NCBI GenBank assembly: GCA_947627165.1
Contig: CANQUZ010000004.1
Span: forward strand, 1 to 34,860
Direction of reading: 5' to 3'
Source of the DNA: an uncultured Roseburia sp.
Lineage (GTDB): Bacteria > Bacillota > Clostridia > Lachnospirales > Lachnospiraceae
DNA: 34,860 nucleotides
This document shows, piece by piece, positions 19,635 to 28,089 of this stretch; position 1 is the first letter of the stretch, and every line of letters begins with the position of its first letter. The notes below the pieces were generated by a model. The model did no database searches. It had not been told where the DNA came from and saw only the letters and a program-made list of their open reading frames with translations. Made by a program: the position numbers and the translations under genes.

Positions 19635-20273
19635 ATGAAGAAATCAATTGTTAGCAGTCTTTGCACATTGTTAGCGGCCGGTATGTTAGCCGGATGCGGC
19701 GCCGGGGTCGCATCCGATACCGATTTAGTATATGTAGACAAAAAGGGCGGCGTGGTTTCCATTGACGTTGAGACGTTAGACGAGGCTTATTATGATGAGG
19801 ATGAGCTAAAGGATTATATCGAAGAAGCCGTTTCCGATTATACGAAGGAGCATGGAAAAGGGACGGTTTCCTTCAAAGACTTGTCGGTTGAAGGCCAACA
19901 GGCGAAGCTTACGTTAAAGTATGGCACGGCGGAGGATTACGCCGGATTTAACGGAGTGGAATTTTATCAGGGGAAAATCGTAAAGGCACTGGCGGCAGGA
20001 TATGACTTTAAGACAGAGTTTGCCAGCGTGGAAGACGGGAAAGTCACGGGAAGCGCCAGCGCTAAGGATATTTATTCCGAAGGCGATTTGAAGGTAGTGG
20101 TGCTTAAGGCTGATACGGATGTGCAGGTGGAGGGGGAAATCTGCTATATTTCCACCCAAAATGTGAAGCTGACAGGGGAAAACACCGCTTCCATCCAGGC
20201 GGATGCGTCCGATGGCGGAGCGGGGCGAGAGGCGGACGGCTCAGAGTCCTATAGCTACATCATTTATAAATAA
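19635..20273 (+). CDS. Hypothetical lipoprotein
   Basis: 212 aa; signal peptide with lipobox LAGC (MKKSIVSSLCTLLAAGMLAGCGAG). Confidence 0.8.
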   Translation: MKKSIVSSLCTLLAAGMLAGCGAGVASDTDLVYVDKKGGVVSIDVETLDEAYYDEDELKDYIEEAVSDYTKEHGKGTVSFKDLSVEGQQAKLTLKYGTAEDYAGFNGVEFYQGKIVKALAAGYDFKTEFASVEDGKVTGSASAKDIYSEGDLKVVVLKADTDVQVEGEICYISTQNVKLTGENTASIQADASDGGAGREADGSESYSYIIYK

Positions 20274-20325
20274 AGGTTAAGAGTGTGACGGCAGTCATGA
20301 AATTTAAGAAGGCGAGGAAGTTGTT

Positions 20326-21723
20326 ATGGAAAAATCTATGGAAAAAATCGTGGCGTTGGCAAAATCAAGAGGATTTGTATATCCGGGTTCTGAGATTTAC
20401 GGAGGTCTTGCAAATACCTGGGATTACGGAAATCTTGGGGTAGAATTGAAAAATAACGTAAAACGCGCCTGGTGGCAGAAATTCATCCAGGAAAACCCCT
20501 ACAATGTAGGCGTGGACTGTGCGATTTTAATGAATCCCCAGACCTGGGTGGCGTCCGGCCATTTAGGGGGCTTTTCCGACCCGCTGATGGACTGTAAGGA
20601 GTGCCATGAGCGTTTCCGGGCGGATAAATTGATTGAGGATTTCGCAGAGGAACATCATATCACCTTAGAGAGCACGGTGGACGGATGGTCCCAGGAAGAG
20701 ATGAAAAACTTTGTGGAGGAGCATCAGATTCCCTGCCCCACCTGCGGCAAGCACAATTTTACGGATATCCGTCAGTTTAACCTGATGTTCAAGACCTTCC
20801 AGGGCGTTACCGAGGATGCTAAGAATACCGTTTACTTAAGGCCGGAGACGGCACAGGGCATTTTTGTCAACTTTAAAAATGTGCAGCGGACTTCCCGCAA
20901 GAAGATTCCCTTTGGAATCGGGCAGATTGGAAAATCCTTCCGCAATGAGATTACGCCGGGCAACTTCACATTCCGTACCAGGGAATTTGAGCAGATGGAG
21001 CTGGAATTTTTCTGTGAGCCGGGAACGGATTTGGAGTGGTTCCAGTATTGGAGGGGCTTCTGCCGCGACTGGCTGCTGACGTTGGGAATCAAAGAGGAGG
21101 AGATGCGCCTCCGCGACCATTCCCCGGAGGAGCTTTGCTTTTACAGTAAAGGAACGACGGACATTGAATTTTTATTCCCATTTGGATGGGGAGAGCTGTG
21201 GGGAATCGCCGACCGGACAGATTACGACTTAAACCAGCACCAGAATACGTCCGGGCAGGATTTGACCTATTTTGATGATGAGAAAAACGAGCGATATGTC
21301 CCCTATGTAATCGAGCCGTCCTTAGGAGCGGATCGCGTGGTGCTTGCATTCCTCTGCGCGGCTTACGATGAGGAGAATATCGGGACGGAAGAAAAACCGG
21401 ACATGAGGACGGTGCTTCATTTCCATCCGGCGTTGGCTCCGGTGAAAATCGGCGTGCTGCCTCTTTCCAAAAAATTAAGCGACGGCGCGCAGACGGTCTT
21501 TGCACAGCTGTCTAAGAAATACAACTGTGAGTTTGACGACAGGGGCAATATCGGCAAGCGTTACAGAAGGCAGGACGAAATCGGTACGCCTTTCTGCGTC
21601 ACCTATGATTTTGAATCTGAGACAGACGGGGCCGTGACGGTCCGGGATCGCGATACCATGGAGCAGGAGCGCGTGAAGATTGAGGATTTGGACGCTTATT
21701 TTGCAGAGAAGTTCCTGTGGTAG
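20326..21723 (+). CDS. glyS: Glycyl-tRNA synthetase, dimeric alpha2 type
   Basis: 465 aa; [78 protein letters not shown]. Confidence 0.97.
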   Translation: MEKSMEKIVALAKSRGFVYPGSEIYGGLANTWDYGNLGVELKNNVKRAWWQKFIQENPYNVGVDCAILMNPQTWVASGHLGGFSDPLMDCKECHERFRADKLIEDFAEEHHITLESTVDGWSQEEMKNFVEEHQIPCPTCGKHNFTDIRQFNLMFKTFQGVTEDAKNTVYLRPETAQGIFVNFKNVQRTSRKKIPFGIGQIGKSFRNEITPGNFTFRTREFEQMELEFFCEPGTDLEWFQYWRGFCRDWLLTLGIKEEEMRLRDHSPEELCFYSKGTTDIEFLFPFGWGELWGIADRTDYDLNQHQNTSGQDLTYFDDEKNERYVPYVIEPSLGADRVVLAFLCAAYDEENIGTEEKPDMRTVLHFHPALAPVKIGVLPLSKKLSDGAQTVFAQLSKKYNCEFDDRGNIGKRYRRQDEIGTPFCVTYDFESETDGAVTVRDRDTMEQERVKIEDLDAYFAEKFLW

Positions 21724-21780
21724 GAAGTTCCCTAAACATAAGCCAGAAAAGCCGTTCCTGGCACATATTGCATAACAGGG

Positions 21781-21825
21781 AAAGGTTTCCGCTTAAGATA
21801 CCATTGGTGTCTGCGGAAACCTTTT
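21781..21825 (+). terminator. Long hairpin after glyS, probable terminator with weak T tract
   Basis: AAAGGTTTCCGC (21781-21792) / GCGGAAACCTTT (21813-21824), perfect 12 bp; inner AGATACC/GGTGTCT with 3-nt loop and a TTA bulge. Confidence 0.6.
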
Positions 21826-21870
21826 ACGGTTTCTAAAAGGACTGGGAAGCAATAAGATGCCTGTCTATAA

Positions 21871-21887
21871 GTTTCATAATATGAAAC
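21871..21887. promoter_or_regulatory. Operator-like palindrome upstream of ppdK
   Basis: GTTTCAT-AAT-ATGAAAC, perfect 7-bp arms. Confidence 0.35.
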
Positions 21888-21944
21888 ATGATTTCAAATT
21901 GTGGAATTGTCACAAAAAAGTTGAGAGGAACAGCGAAAAAATTG

Positions 21945-21972
21945 TTGCCAATATGCAAAAATATGGTAAAAT
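21945..21972 (+). promoter_or_regulatory. Candidate sigmaA promoter for ppdK
   Basis: TTGCCA (21945-21950), 16 nt, TAAAAT (21967-21972). Confidence 0.5.
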
Positions 21973-22079
21973 AGGTATGTGCGCTTTCGGGAAGAGCACA
22001 CAATTCCTATAGTTGCGCCGCCTCTTGCAGGGGCTGGCGGTAATTATAAAGCAAGTATAATTTAGGAGGAATTATTAAG

Positions 22080-24713
22080 ATGGCAAACAAATGGGTTTAT
22101 TTGTTCACAGAAGGAAATGCAAGTATGCGTGAACTTCTGGGTGGTAAGGGTGCAAACTTAGCTGAAATGACGCATATTGGCCTGCCTGTACCACAGGGTT
22201 TTACAATCACGACAGAGGCTTGTACGCAGTACTATGAGGATGGACGTGAGATCAACGACGAGATTCAGGGACAGATCAACGAGTACATCGAAAAGATGGA
22301 AGAGATTACCGGCAAAAAATTCGGCGATAAGGAGAATCCGCTTCTTGTATCTGTTCGTTCCGGCGCGAGAGCGTCTATGCCGGGTATGATGGATACGATC
22401 TTAAACCTCGGATTAAATGAAGACGTAGTGAATGTCATTGCAGAGAAATCCGGAAATCCCCGCTGGGCATGGGATTGCTATCGGAGATTTATCCAGATGT
22501 ATTCCGACGTAGTAATGGAAGTCGGCAAGAAATATTTTGAGCAGTTAATTGACGCCATGAAAGAGAAAAAGGGCGTAAAGCAGGATGTTGAATTGGATGC
22601 GGAGGATCTGAAAGAGCTCGCAAACCAGTTTAAGGCTGAATATAAAGAAAAAATCGGTTCTGATTTCCCAAGCGATCCGAAAGAGCAGCTGATGGGAGCA
22701 ATCAAAGCCGTATTCCGCTCTTGGGACAACCCCCGCGCGAACGTATACCGCCGCGACAACGATATCCCTTATTCCTGGGGTACGGCAGTTAACGTACAGA
22801 GTATGGCATTCGGTAACATGGGCGATGACTGCGGTACAGGCGTTGCATTTACCCGTGACCCGGCAACCGGCAACAAAGGGCTTTTCGGAGAGTTCCTTAC
22901 CAATGCACAGGGCGAGGACGTAGTGGCAGGTGTCCGCACACCTATGAAAATCACAGAGATGGCGGACAAGTTCCCGGAGGCATTTGAGCAGTTTAAGGAT
23001 GTCTGCAAAATGCTGGAGGAGCATTACAGAGATATGCAGGATATGGAGTTTACCGTTGAGCATGGCAAATTGTATATGCTTCAGACCAGAAACGGTAAGA
23101 GAACGGCTCAGGCTGCATTAAAGATTGCCTGCGACTTAGTGGATGAGGGCATGAGGACAGAGGAAGAGGCAGTTGCCATGATCGATCCTCGTAACTTAGA
23201 TACCTTGTTACATCCTCAGTTTGATGCGGCTGCCTTAAAGGCTGCTACGCCGATTGGAAAAGGTCTTGGAGCTTCTCCTGGCGCTGCCTGCGGTAAGGTC
23301 GTATTCTCAGCAGAGGATGCAGAGGCATGGGCAAATAGAGGAGAGAAAGTTGTTTTAGTACGTCTTGAGACTTCTCCGGAAGATATCACAGGTATGAAAG
23401 CTTCCCAGGGTATTTTAACAGTCCGCGGCGGTATGACTTCCCATGCGGCAGTTGTTGCGCGCGGTATGGGTACCTGCTGTGTATCCGGCTGTGGCGATAT
23501 CGCAATGGATGAAGAGAATAAGAAATTCACCCTGGCAGGCAAAGAGTACCATGAGGGAGATTACATCTCCATTGACGGTACTACCGGTAACATTTACGAC
23601 GGACAGATTGCAACAGTGGATGCAACCATCGCCGGGGAATTTGGAAGAGTTATGGCTTGGGCTGACAAATACAGAACCTTAAAAGTGCGTACCAACGCAG
23701 ATACGCCGGAAGATGCAAGGAAAGCCCGCGAACTCGGCGCAGAAGGCATCGGCCTTTGCCGTACCGAGCATATGTTCTTTGAGGAGGACAGAATCGCGGC
23801 ATTCCGTGAGATGATCTGTTCTGATACTGTTGAGGAGAGAGAAGCTGCATTAGAGAAGATCCTTCCTTATCAGCAGGGCGACTTCGAAGCATTATACGAA
23901 GCGTTAGAGGGCAACCCGGTTACCATCCGTTTCTTAGATCCGCCTCTCCATGAGTTTGTTCCTACAGAGGAAGCGGATATCGAGAAGCTTGCAAAGGCTC
24001 AGGGCAAATCCGTAGAAGCGATTAAGAACATTATCACAGGACTTCATGAGTTCAACCCAATGATGGGACACAGAGGCTGCCGTCTTGCAGTTACTTATCC
24101 GGAAATTGCAAGAATGCAGACCAAGGCTGTTATCCGCGCTGCGATCAATGTTCAGAAGAAACATTCTGACTGGACCGTAAAACCGGAAATCATGATCCCA
24201 TTGGTTTGCGAAGTAAAAGAGTTAAAATATGTGAAGAAAATAGTAGTAGAAACCGCAGATGCTGAAATCGCAGCGGCAGGCGTAAACCTCAGCTACGAAG
24301 TAGGTACCATGATTGAAATCCCAAGAGCGGCTCTTACCGCAGATGAGATTGCATCAGAGGCTGACTTCTTCTGCTTTGGTACCAACGATTTGACGCAGAT
24401 GACCTTTGGTTTCTCCCGTGACGATGCAGGTAAGTTCTTAAACGCTTACTATGACACCAAGATTTTCGAGAACGATCCATTTGCAAAATTAGACCAGACC
24501 GGCGTTGGCAAATTAATGGAGACGGCAATCAAACTTGGAAAACCGGTAAATCCGAAGCTTCATGTCGGCATCTGTGGAGAGCACGGCGGAGATCCTTCTT
24601 CCGTAGAGTTCTGCCATAAGATTGGTTTGGATTATGTATCCTGCTCACCGTTCCGCGTGCCAATCGCAAGATTAGCAGCAGCACAGGCAGCGATCGCCAA
24701 TGGAGGAAAGTAG
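22080..24713 (+). CDS. ppdK: Pyruvate, phosphate dikinase
   Basis: 877 aa; LGGKGANLAEMTHIGLPVPQGFTITTEAC, GGMTSHAAVVARGMGTCCVSGC phosphohistidine motif, GLCRTEHMFFEEDRI, C-terminal GICGEHGGDPSSVEF. Confidence 0.98.
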   Translation: MANKWVYLFTEGNASMRELLGGKGANLAEMTHIGLPVPQGFTITTEACTQYYEDGREINDEIQGQINEYIEKMEEITGKKFGDKENPLLVSVRSGARASMPGMMDTILNLGLNEDVVNVIAEKSGNPRWAWDCYRRFIQMYSDVVMEVGKKYFEQLIDAMKEKKGVKQDVELDAEDLKELANQFKAEYKEKIGSDFPSDPKEQLMGAIKAVFRSWDNPRANVYRRDNDIPYSWGTAVNVQSMAFGNMGDDCGTGVAFTRDPATGNKGLFGEFLTNAQGEDVVAGVRTPMKITEMADKFPEAFEQFKDVCKMLEEHYRDMQDMEFTVEHGKLYMLQTRNGKRTAQAALKIACDLVDEGMRTEEEAVAMIDPRNLDTLLHPQFDAAALKAATPIGKGLGASPGAACGKVVFSAEDAEAWANRGEKVVLVRLETSPEDITGMKASQGILTVRGGMTSHAAVVARGMGTCCVSGCGDIAMDEENKKFTLAGKEYHEGDYISIDGTTGNIYDGQIATVDATIAGEFGRVMAWADKYRTLKVRTNADTPEDARKARELGAEGIGLCRTEHMFFEEDRIAAFREMICSDTVEEREAALEKILPYQQGDFEALYEALEGNPVTIRFLDPPLHEFVPTEEADIEKLAKAQGKSVEAIKNIITGLHEFNPMMGHRGCRLAVTYPEIARMQTKAVIRAAINVQKKHSDWTVKPEIMIPLVCEVKELKYVKKIVVETADAEIAAAGVNLSYEVGTMIEIPRAALTADEIASEADFFCFGTNDLTQMTFGFSRDDAGKFLNAYYDTKIFENDPFAKLDQTGVGKLMETAIKLGKPVNPKLHVGICGEHGGDPSSVEFCHKIGLDYVSCSPFRVPIARLAAAQAAIANGGK

Positions 24714-24852
24714 AAGATAACCGCAAATACATGTATTTTACAACGTTCGTGATTACGAGGGAAAATGTGAACGAGTATATGTCACAACACCCGGAGTATA
24801 CTAAAGCGAATAGGTTTAAAGATATTATTTGCAAAATCTATATATATCTCTT

Positions 24853-24881
24853 GAAAAGGAAGCCCATAAAGCTTCCTTTTC
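24853..24881 (+). terminator. Intrinsic terminator after ppdK
   Basis: GAAAAGGAAGC (24853-24863) / GCTTCCTTTTC (24871-24881), perfect 11 bp, T-rich. Confidence 0.75.
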
Positions 24882-24913
24882 TTTTCTCTATTAAGGATGA
24901 AATCCCTTTTGAA

Positions 24914-24941
24914 ACTAAAAAGGATTTAGTCCTTTTTTAGT
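24914..24941 (+). terminator. Second tandem terminator-like hairpin
   Basis: ACTAAAAAGGA (24914-24924) / TCCTTTTTTAGT (24930-24941), one-base bulge. Confidence 0.45.
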
Positions 24942-24971
24942 ATATAAAAATAATATTACAGATATAGTGAA

Positions 24972-25171
24972 ATGGAACAAAACACAGCATTAGGTGCAAC
25001 AGCCGAGAGAGAAGGAAAATTATTTTTATTAGCGATGCACATGAGAAATTCTACTATGAGAAGTTGAAAGAGGTTAGGTATCAAGATGTTTACCACAAGG
25101 CACTTTGCTATTGTCTTGGTATCTGCAATGACACAAGGAAAAATGTGTACAGAATTTACGATTTGTACTGA
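24972..25171 (+). pseudogene. Frameshifted, C-terminally truncated DUF6075-like ORF
   Basis: ATG 24972 opens MEQNTALGATAEREGKLFL; the conserved part continues in another frame from 25019: IIFISDAHEKFYYEKLKEVRYQDVYHKALCYCLGICNDTRKNVYRIYDLY, stop TGA 25169-25171. That segment resembles DUF6075 N-termini as I remember them. Confidence 0.5.
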
Positions 25172-25517
25172 CAAGGAAATTGCAATAGGTTACCACTATG
25201 CCCAAAATGGATGTGAAAGCATTATGGATATATATCCATTCATTAATAATGAATTAAGAAAATTGTCTTTTGAAAAATATGATGATGATAAGAAAGAGGA
25301 ATTATTAGATTTTGCCAAGCAATTTGAAAAATCTCAATTTAATTGCAAAATTGAGGAACGTTTAAAAGCAGTACTGCCTGTTTTGTATAAGAAGGACTTT
25401 TCTTTTCTGGATGATGAAGAGGTTATGTCATGGAACGAACGAATGGCGGAGTTATCATATAATCAGTTGTTTTCAGATAAAAAATCTATTTTGGAAAGTT
25501 ATAGGATTGGTGAATAG
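25086..25517 (+). CDS. Hypothetical protein, probably a chimeric ORF or gene remnant
   Basis: 143-aa ORF. Its first ~26 residues are the alternate-frame reading of the DUF6075-like remnant; the rest (KEIAIGYHYAQNGCESIMDIYPF...) is plausible protein of unknown family. Confidence 0.3.
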   Translation: MFTTRHFAIVLVSAMTQGKMCTEFTICTDKEIAIGYHYAQNGCESIMDIYPFINNELRKLSFEKYDDDKKEELLDFAKQFEKSQFNCKIEERLKAVLPVLYKKDFSFLDDEEVMSWNERMAELSYNQLFSDKKSILESYRIGE

Positions 25518-25571
25518 AAGAATTATTTAGGGTATGAAGAGGATGTATATTGCTTATAGACATACCAAAAC

Positions 25572-25595
25572 CGCACCCGCTAAACTGCAGGTGCG
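25572..25595. terminator. Candidate bidirectional terminator for the DUF3800 gene
   Basis: CGCACC (25572-25577) / GGTGCG (25590-25595) with inner GC pairs, flanked by CAAAA on the left and CTTTTG on the right. Confidence 0.4.
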
Positions 25596-25695
25596 ACACT
25601 TTTGTTAATATTACGAGTCCTACGCAGCTCCAGGACGGAACAACATATGACTCTAATAATATTATACATCATATTTGTATGAAGTCAACCGAAAT

Positions 25696-26523
25696 TTATT
25701 CAGAAATATCGGCATTTTCATCAATTTCCACATCGATAGCTTCATCATTGCTTTCGCAAGTAGTAAATCTCTCATTTACAGGATATGAAAAATTCTTGCC
25801 GATTTTCTGGAAGCCATACTCAGTGAAATGAGATTTAGGTACATGGTTATTTTCGGTAAGGCTATGTAATTTGTTAAAAAGTTCCACAAGCCATTTCTGA
25901 AATTCAGTTTCAGGTTCTCTTTGGTCAAGTTCATTTTCATAGTAGTGTCTTACGATACCAGCGAAAATATCAGCAAACTGTACTGCCGGAGTAACAGCAG
26001 AGCTGACGAATAGAGGCATTTCTAAAATGTGATGAAAAGAGCGTCCGAAATTTGTTTTAAACAGGAAGCCAGTGATAGCTTCAGCAATCTTTCGGTCAGC
26101 GTCCTCATGTACCTCATCAAATATCATCATTGCTTTGCCATAGTGATGATGATTGCAGTAAAATTCAACCTTTTTTAAGAGAAGGTAGTATTGCTTTGGG
26201 AGATGATGTTCTGGAACAATAATAGGTTCATCAGGCTTGTCCATAATAACTGCAAAAATAGCAGCGTCATAAGAGGTAATAATGTCCACCATTCCCTCAA
26301 CATAGGCTTTATTATTTGTACGGTTCTTGGTAATGGTTGCTTCACGAATGAGTTTCGTGGACTTAATTTCATCTTGTTTTCCATAAATGGAATCTTTTAA
26401 TTTGTATATTTGATTTGTTATTGGTTTTATATCATTTTCATGGATACATACACCCAGCAAAATAGGATTTTTAGTTGAGTCGGTAGGGCGAGGGTATCCG
26501 CTTTCATCAATGAATGTAAGCAT
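25696..26523 (-). CDS. DUF3800-family protein
   Basis: MLTFIDESGYPRPTDSTKNPILLGVCI...; FIDESG near the N-terminus and VQFADIFAG near the C-terminus are DUF3800 hallmarks. Start at ATG 26523 rather than TTG 26547; AAAGGAG upstream on the minus strand. Confidence 0.85.
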   Translation of the reverse strand: MLTFIDESGYPRPTDSTKNPILLGVCIHENDIKPITNQIYKLKDSIYGKQDEIKSTKLIREATITKNRTNNKAYVEGMVDIITSYDAAIFAVIMDKPDEPIIVPEHHLPKQYYLLLKKVEFYCNHHHYGKAMMIFDEVHEDADRKIAEAITGFLFKTNFGRSFHHILEMPLFVSSAVTPAVQFADIFAGIVRHYYENELDQREPETEFQKWLVELFNKLHSLTENNHVPKSHFTEYGFQKIGKNFSYPVNERFTTCESNDEAIDVEIDENADISE

Positions 26524-26558
26524 AAAATAAGTTGCTCCTTTGTTCAATAGTAAAAAGC

Positions 26559-26587
26559 ATTATACTACAATATCGTTCGATATTCCA
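26559..26587 (-). promoter_or_regulatory. Candidate promoter for the DUF3800 gene
   Basis: Minus-strand TATAAT (26559-26564) with weak TGGAAT at 17 nt spacing (26582-26587). Confidence 0.45.
26569..26584. promoter_or_regulatory. Operator-like palindrome between divergent DUF3800 and nitroreductase genes
   Basis: AATATCG-TT-CGATATT, perfect 7-bp arms, inside the spacer and -35 of the minus-strand promoter. Confidence 0.55.
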
Positions 26588-26610
26588 TATAAATTACAGG
26601 AGGAAAATTT

Positions 26611-27022
26611 ATGGGATTTTTAGAAATTGCAAAATCACGGTATTCCGTTCGTGATTACAAGAGCAAAAGGTAGAGAGGGAAAAATATTACTTGCTGCTCA
26701 TGGCGCACCTCTGGCAATTATCGTTTGTTCTGAACATACCAAAGCATGGACTCGGCCGTTCGACAGAAAATCGACAGCCGATATAGATGCGTCTATCCTT
26801 ACAGACCATATGATGATGGAAGCAACCGAGTTGGGCTTAGGGTCTGTATGGGTTTGCTATTTTAAGCCTGATGTCCTCCGGCAGGAATTTCAGCTTCCGG
26901 ATACCCTGGAGCCGATTAACATTTTGGCAATCGGCTATTCAAATGAACGCCCTGCCGACCCAGAGCGTCATAACATACAGCGTATTCCCTTGAGTGAGTT
27001 AGTCCATTACGAAAAACTGTAG
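26611..27022 (+). pseudogene. Nitroreductase-family pseudogene with internal deletion and frame change
   Basis: MGFLEIAKSRYSVRDYKSKR then TAG at 26671; another frame resumes REGKILLAAHGAPLAIIVCSEHTKAW...ILTDHMMMEATELGLGSVWVCYFKPDVLRQEFQLPDTLEPINILAIGYSNERP. The central FMN/substrate segment is missing. Confidence 0.85.
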
Positions 27023-27071
27023 TTGGAAAGGGGATAGGGGTAAAGATAGCTGCATCCGAATTTATTGTGTC

Positions 27072-27163
27072 ACAGAAAAATAACAGGGGGGCCCAGGAGT
27101 CATTGAAATGGCTTGAGGGATGCTCTCCCGTTCCTAAAGTTCATGGGCCGCTTATTTTTCTGT
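27072..27163. repeat. Nested inverted-repeat element (MITE-like or structured RNA)
   Basis: Outer arms ACAGAAAAATAA (27072-27083) / TTATTTTTCTGT (27152-27163), perfect 12 bp; inner arms GGCCCA (27090-27095) / TGGGCC (27144-27149). Confidence 0.5.
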
Positions 27164-27266
27164 TGTGGATATTCAGCCGGATGATTGGGAGGTATAGCAT
27201 TGTTATAGATTGCTGGAGAAGGTTGAAAAAAAGCAATGCCAATGATAAAATATTTTTAAAATATGA

Positions 27267-27947
27267 ATCCGCCTGTTTGAGTATGACGCACAGATAGCGT
27301 TGGATGCCGGGACCATCTCCAAAGAGGTGCTTACGGTTGAGTTTCCCCATACAGCGGTATTATATCTGAGATATGCGAAAAAGTCTGAGCCGCAGGGATA
27401 TCGGTACGTGATCAAGACACCGGGAGGCACTGTGGAATATGATGTGCCTGTATTAAAGACACAGAAATATACAATAGATGATATTTTTGAAAAGAACCTG
27501 CTTATGCTGATACCGTTTTATATCTTTTCAAAAGAGGCGGAATTTTCGCAGTATGAAGCGGATCCGGAAAAACTCGAAACTCTCAAGAGTGAATACAGGG
27601 CGATCATGGAACGTCTGGACGCACTGGTACGGGAGGGCAGGCTGTCTGATTTTGACAGGACGACACTCCTGGAAACAGATGATAATGTAATTCAGGAAAT
27701 TGCCAAAAAATATCAGAATGTTGTGAAAGGAATGGGTGAAGTTATGGGCGGTACATTATTGGAAACGAACGCGAGAAGGATAAAAAATGAGGGCAGGACG
27801 GAAGGCAGACTGGAAGGACAGGAAGAGAAAGGCATCCAAGTATTTCTTAACCTTATCAGAGCCGGTATCCCCAGAGAAGAAGCACAGAGGCTCGCTGAGA
27901 TTGGGAACGACCTTGTGGAGAAGGCTTTGCGGCTGCAAAAATCTTAA
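27267..27947 (+). pseudogene. Rpn / PD-(D/E)XK nuclease transposase-family ORF, N-terminal half missing
   Basis: IRLFEYDAQIALDAGTISKEVLTVEFPHTAVLYLR...VIKTPGGTVEYDVPVLKTQKYTIDDIFEKNLLMLIPFYIFSKE resembles the C-terminal half of this family common in Lachnospiraceae; in-frame stop TGA 27264-27266 and no N-terminal nuclease domain upstream. Confidence 0.65.
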
Positions 27948-27981
27948 AAGATATTCTGTAAATGCAGTATTAGTACGAAAG

Positions 27982-28018
27982 CAGCAGATCATGAAAACAT
28001 GGTCTGTTGTTTTTTTTT
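27982..28018 (+). terminator. Intrinsic terminator after the Rpn-like remnant
   Basis: CAGCAGATCATG (27982-27993) / CATGGTCTGTTG (27998-28009), 12 bp with two G-U pairs, then T9. Confidence 0.85.
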
Positions 28019-28089
28019 CCGTTTTCTTGGAAAATGCGTAAAGGATATGTATAAAAAAGAAATAAGCCACTTGGAGTGGCAGTAGGTGA

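Noticed and set aside
11688-21745. Shared 11-mer AAACATAAGCC at ~11688 and ~21734 as a dispersed repeat
   Set aside because: Similarity does not extend beyond the 11 nt; likely chance.
22545-23063. 172-aa minus-strand ORF antisense to ppdK
   Set aside because: Shadow ORF within a highly conserved gene.
24731-24940. 69-aa ORF after ppdK
   Set aside because: Runs through two terminator-like hairpins, no clear RBS, Lys/Phe-rich translation with no family resemblance.
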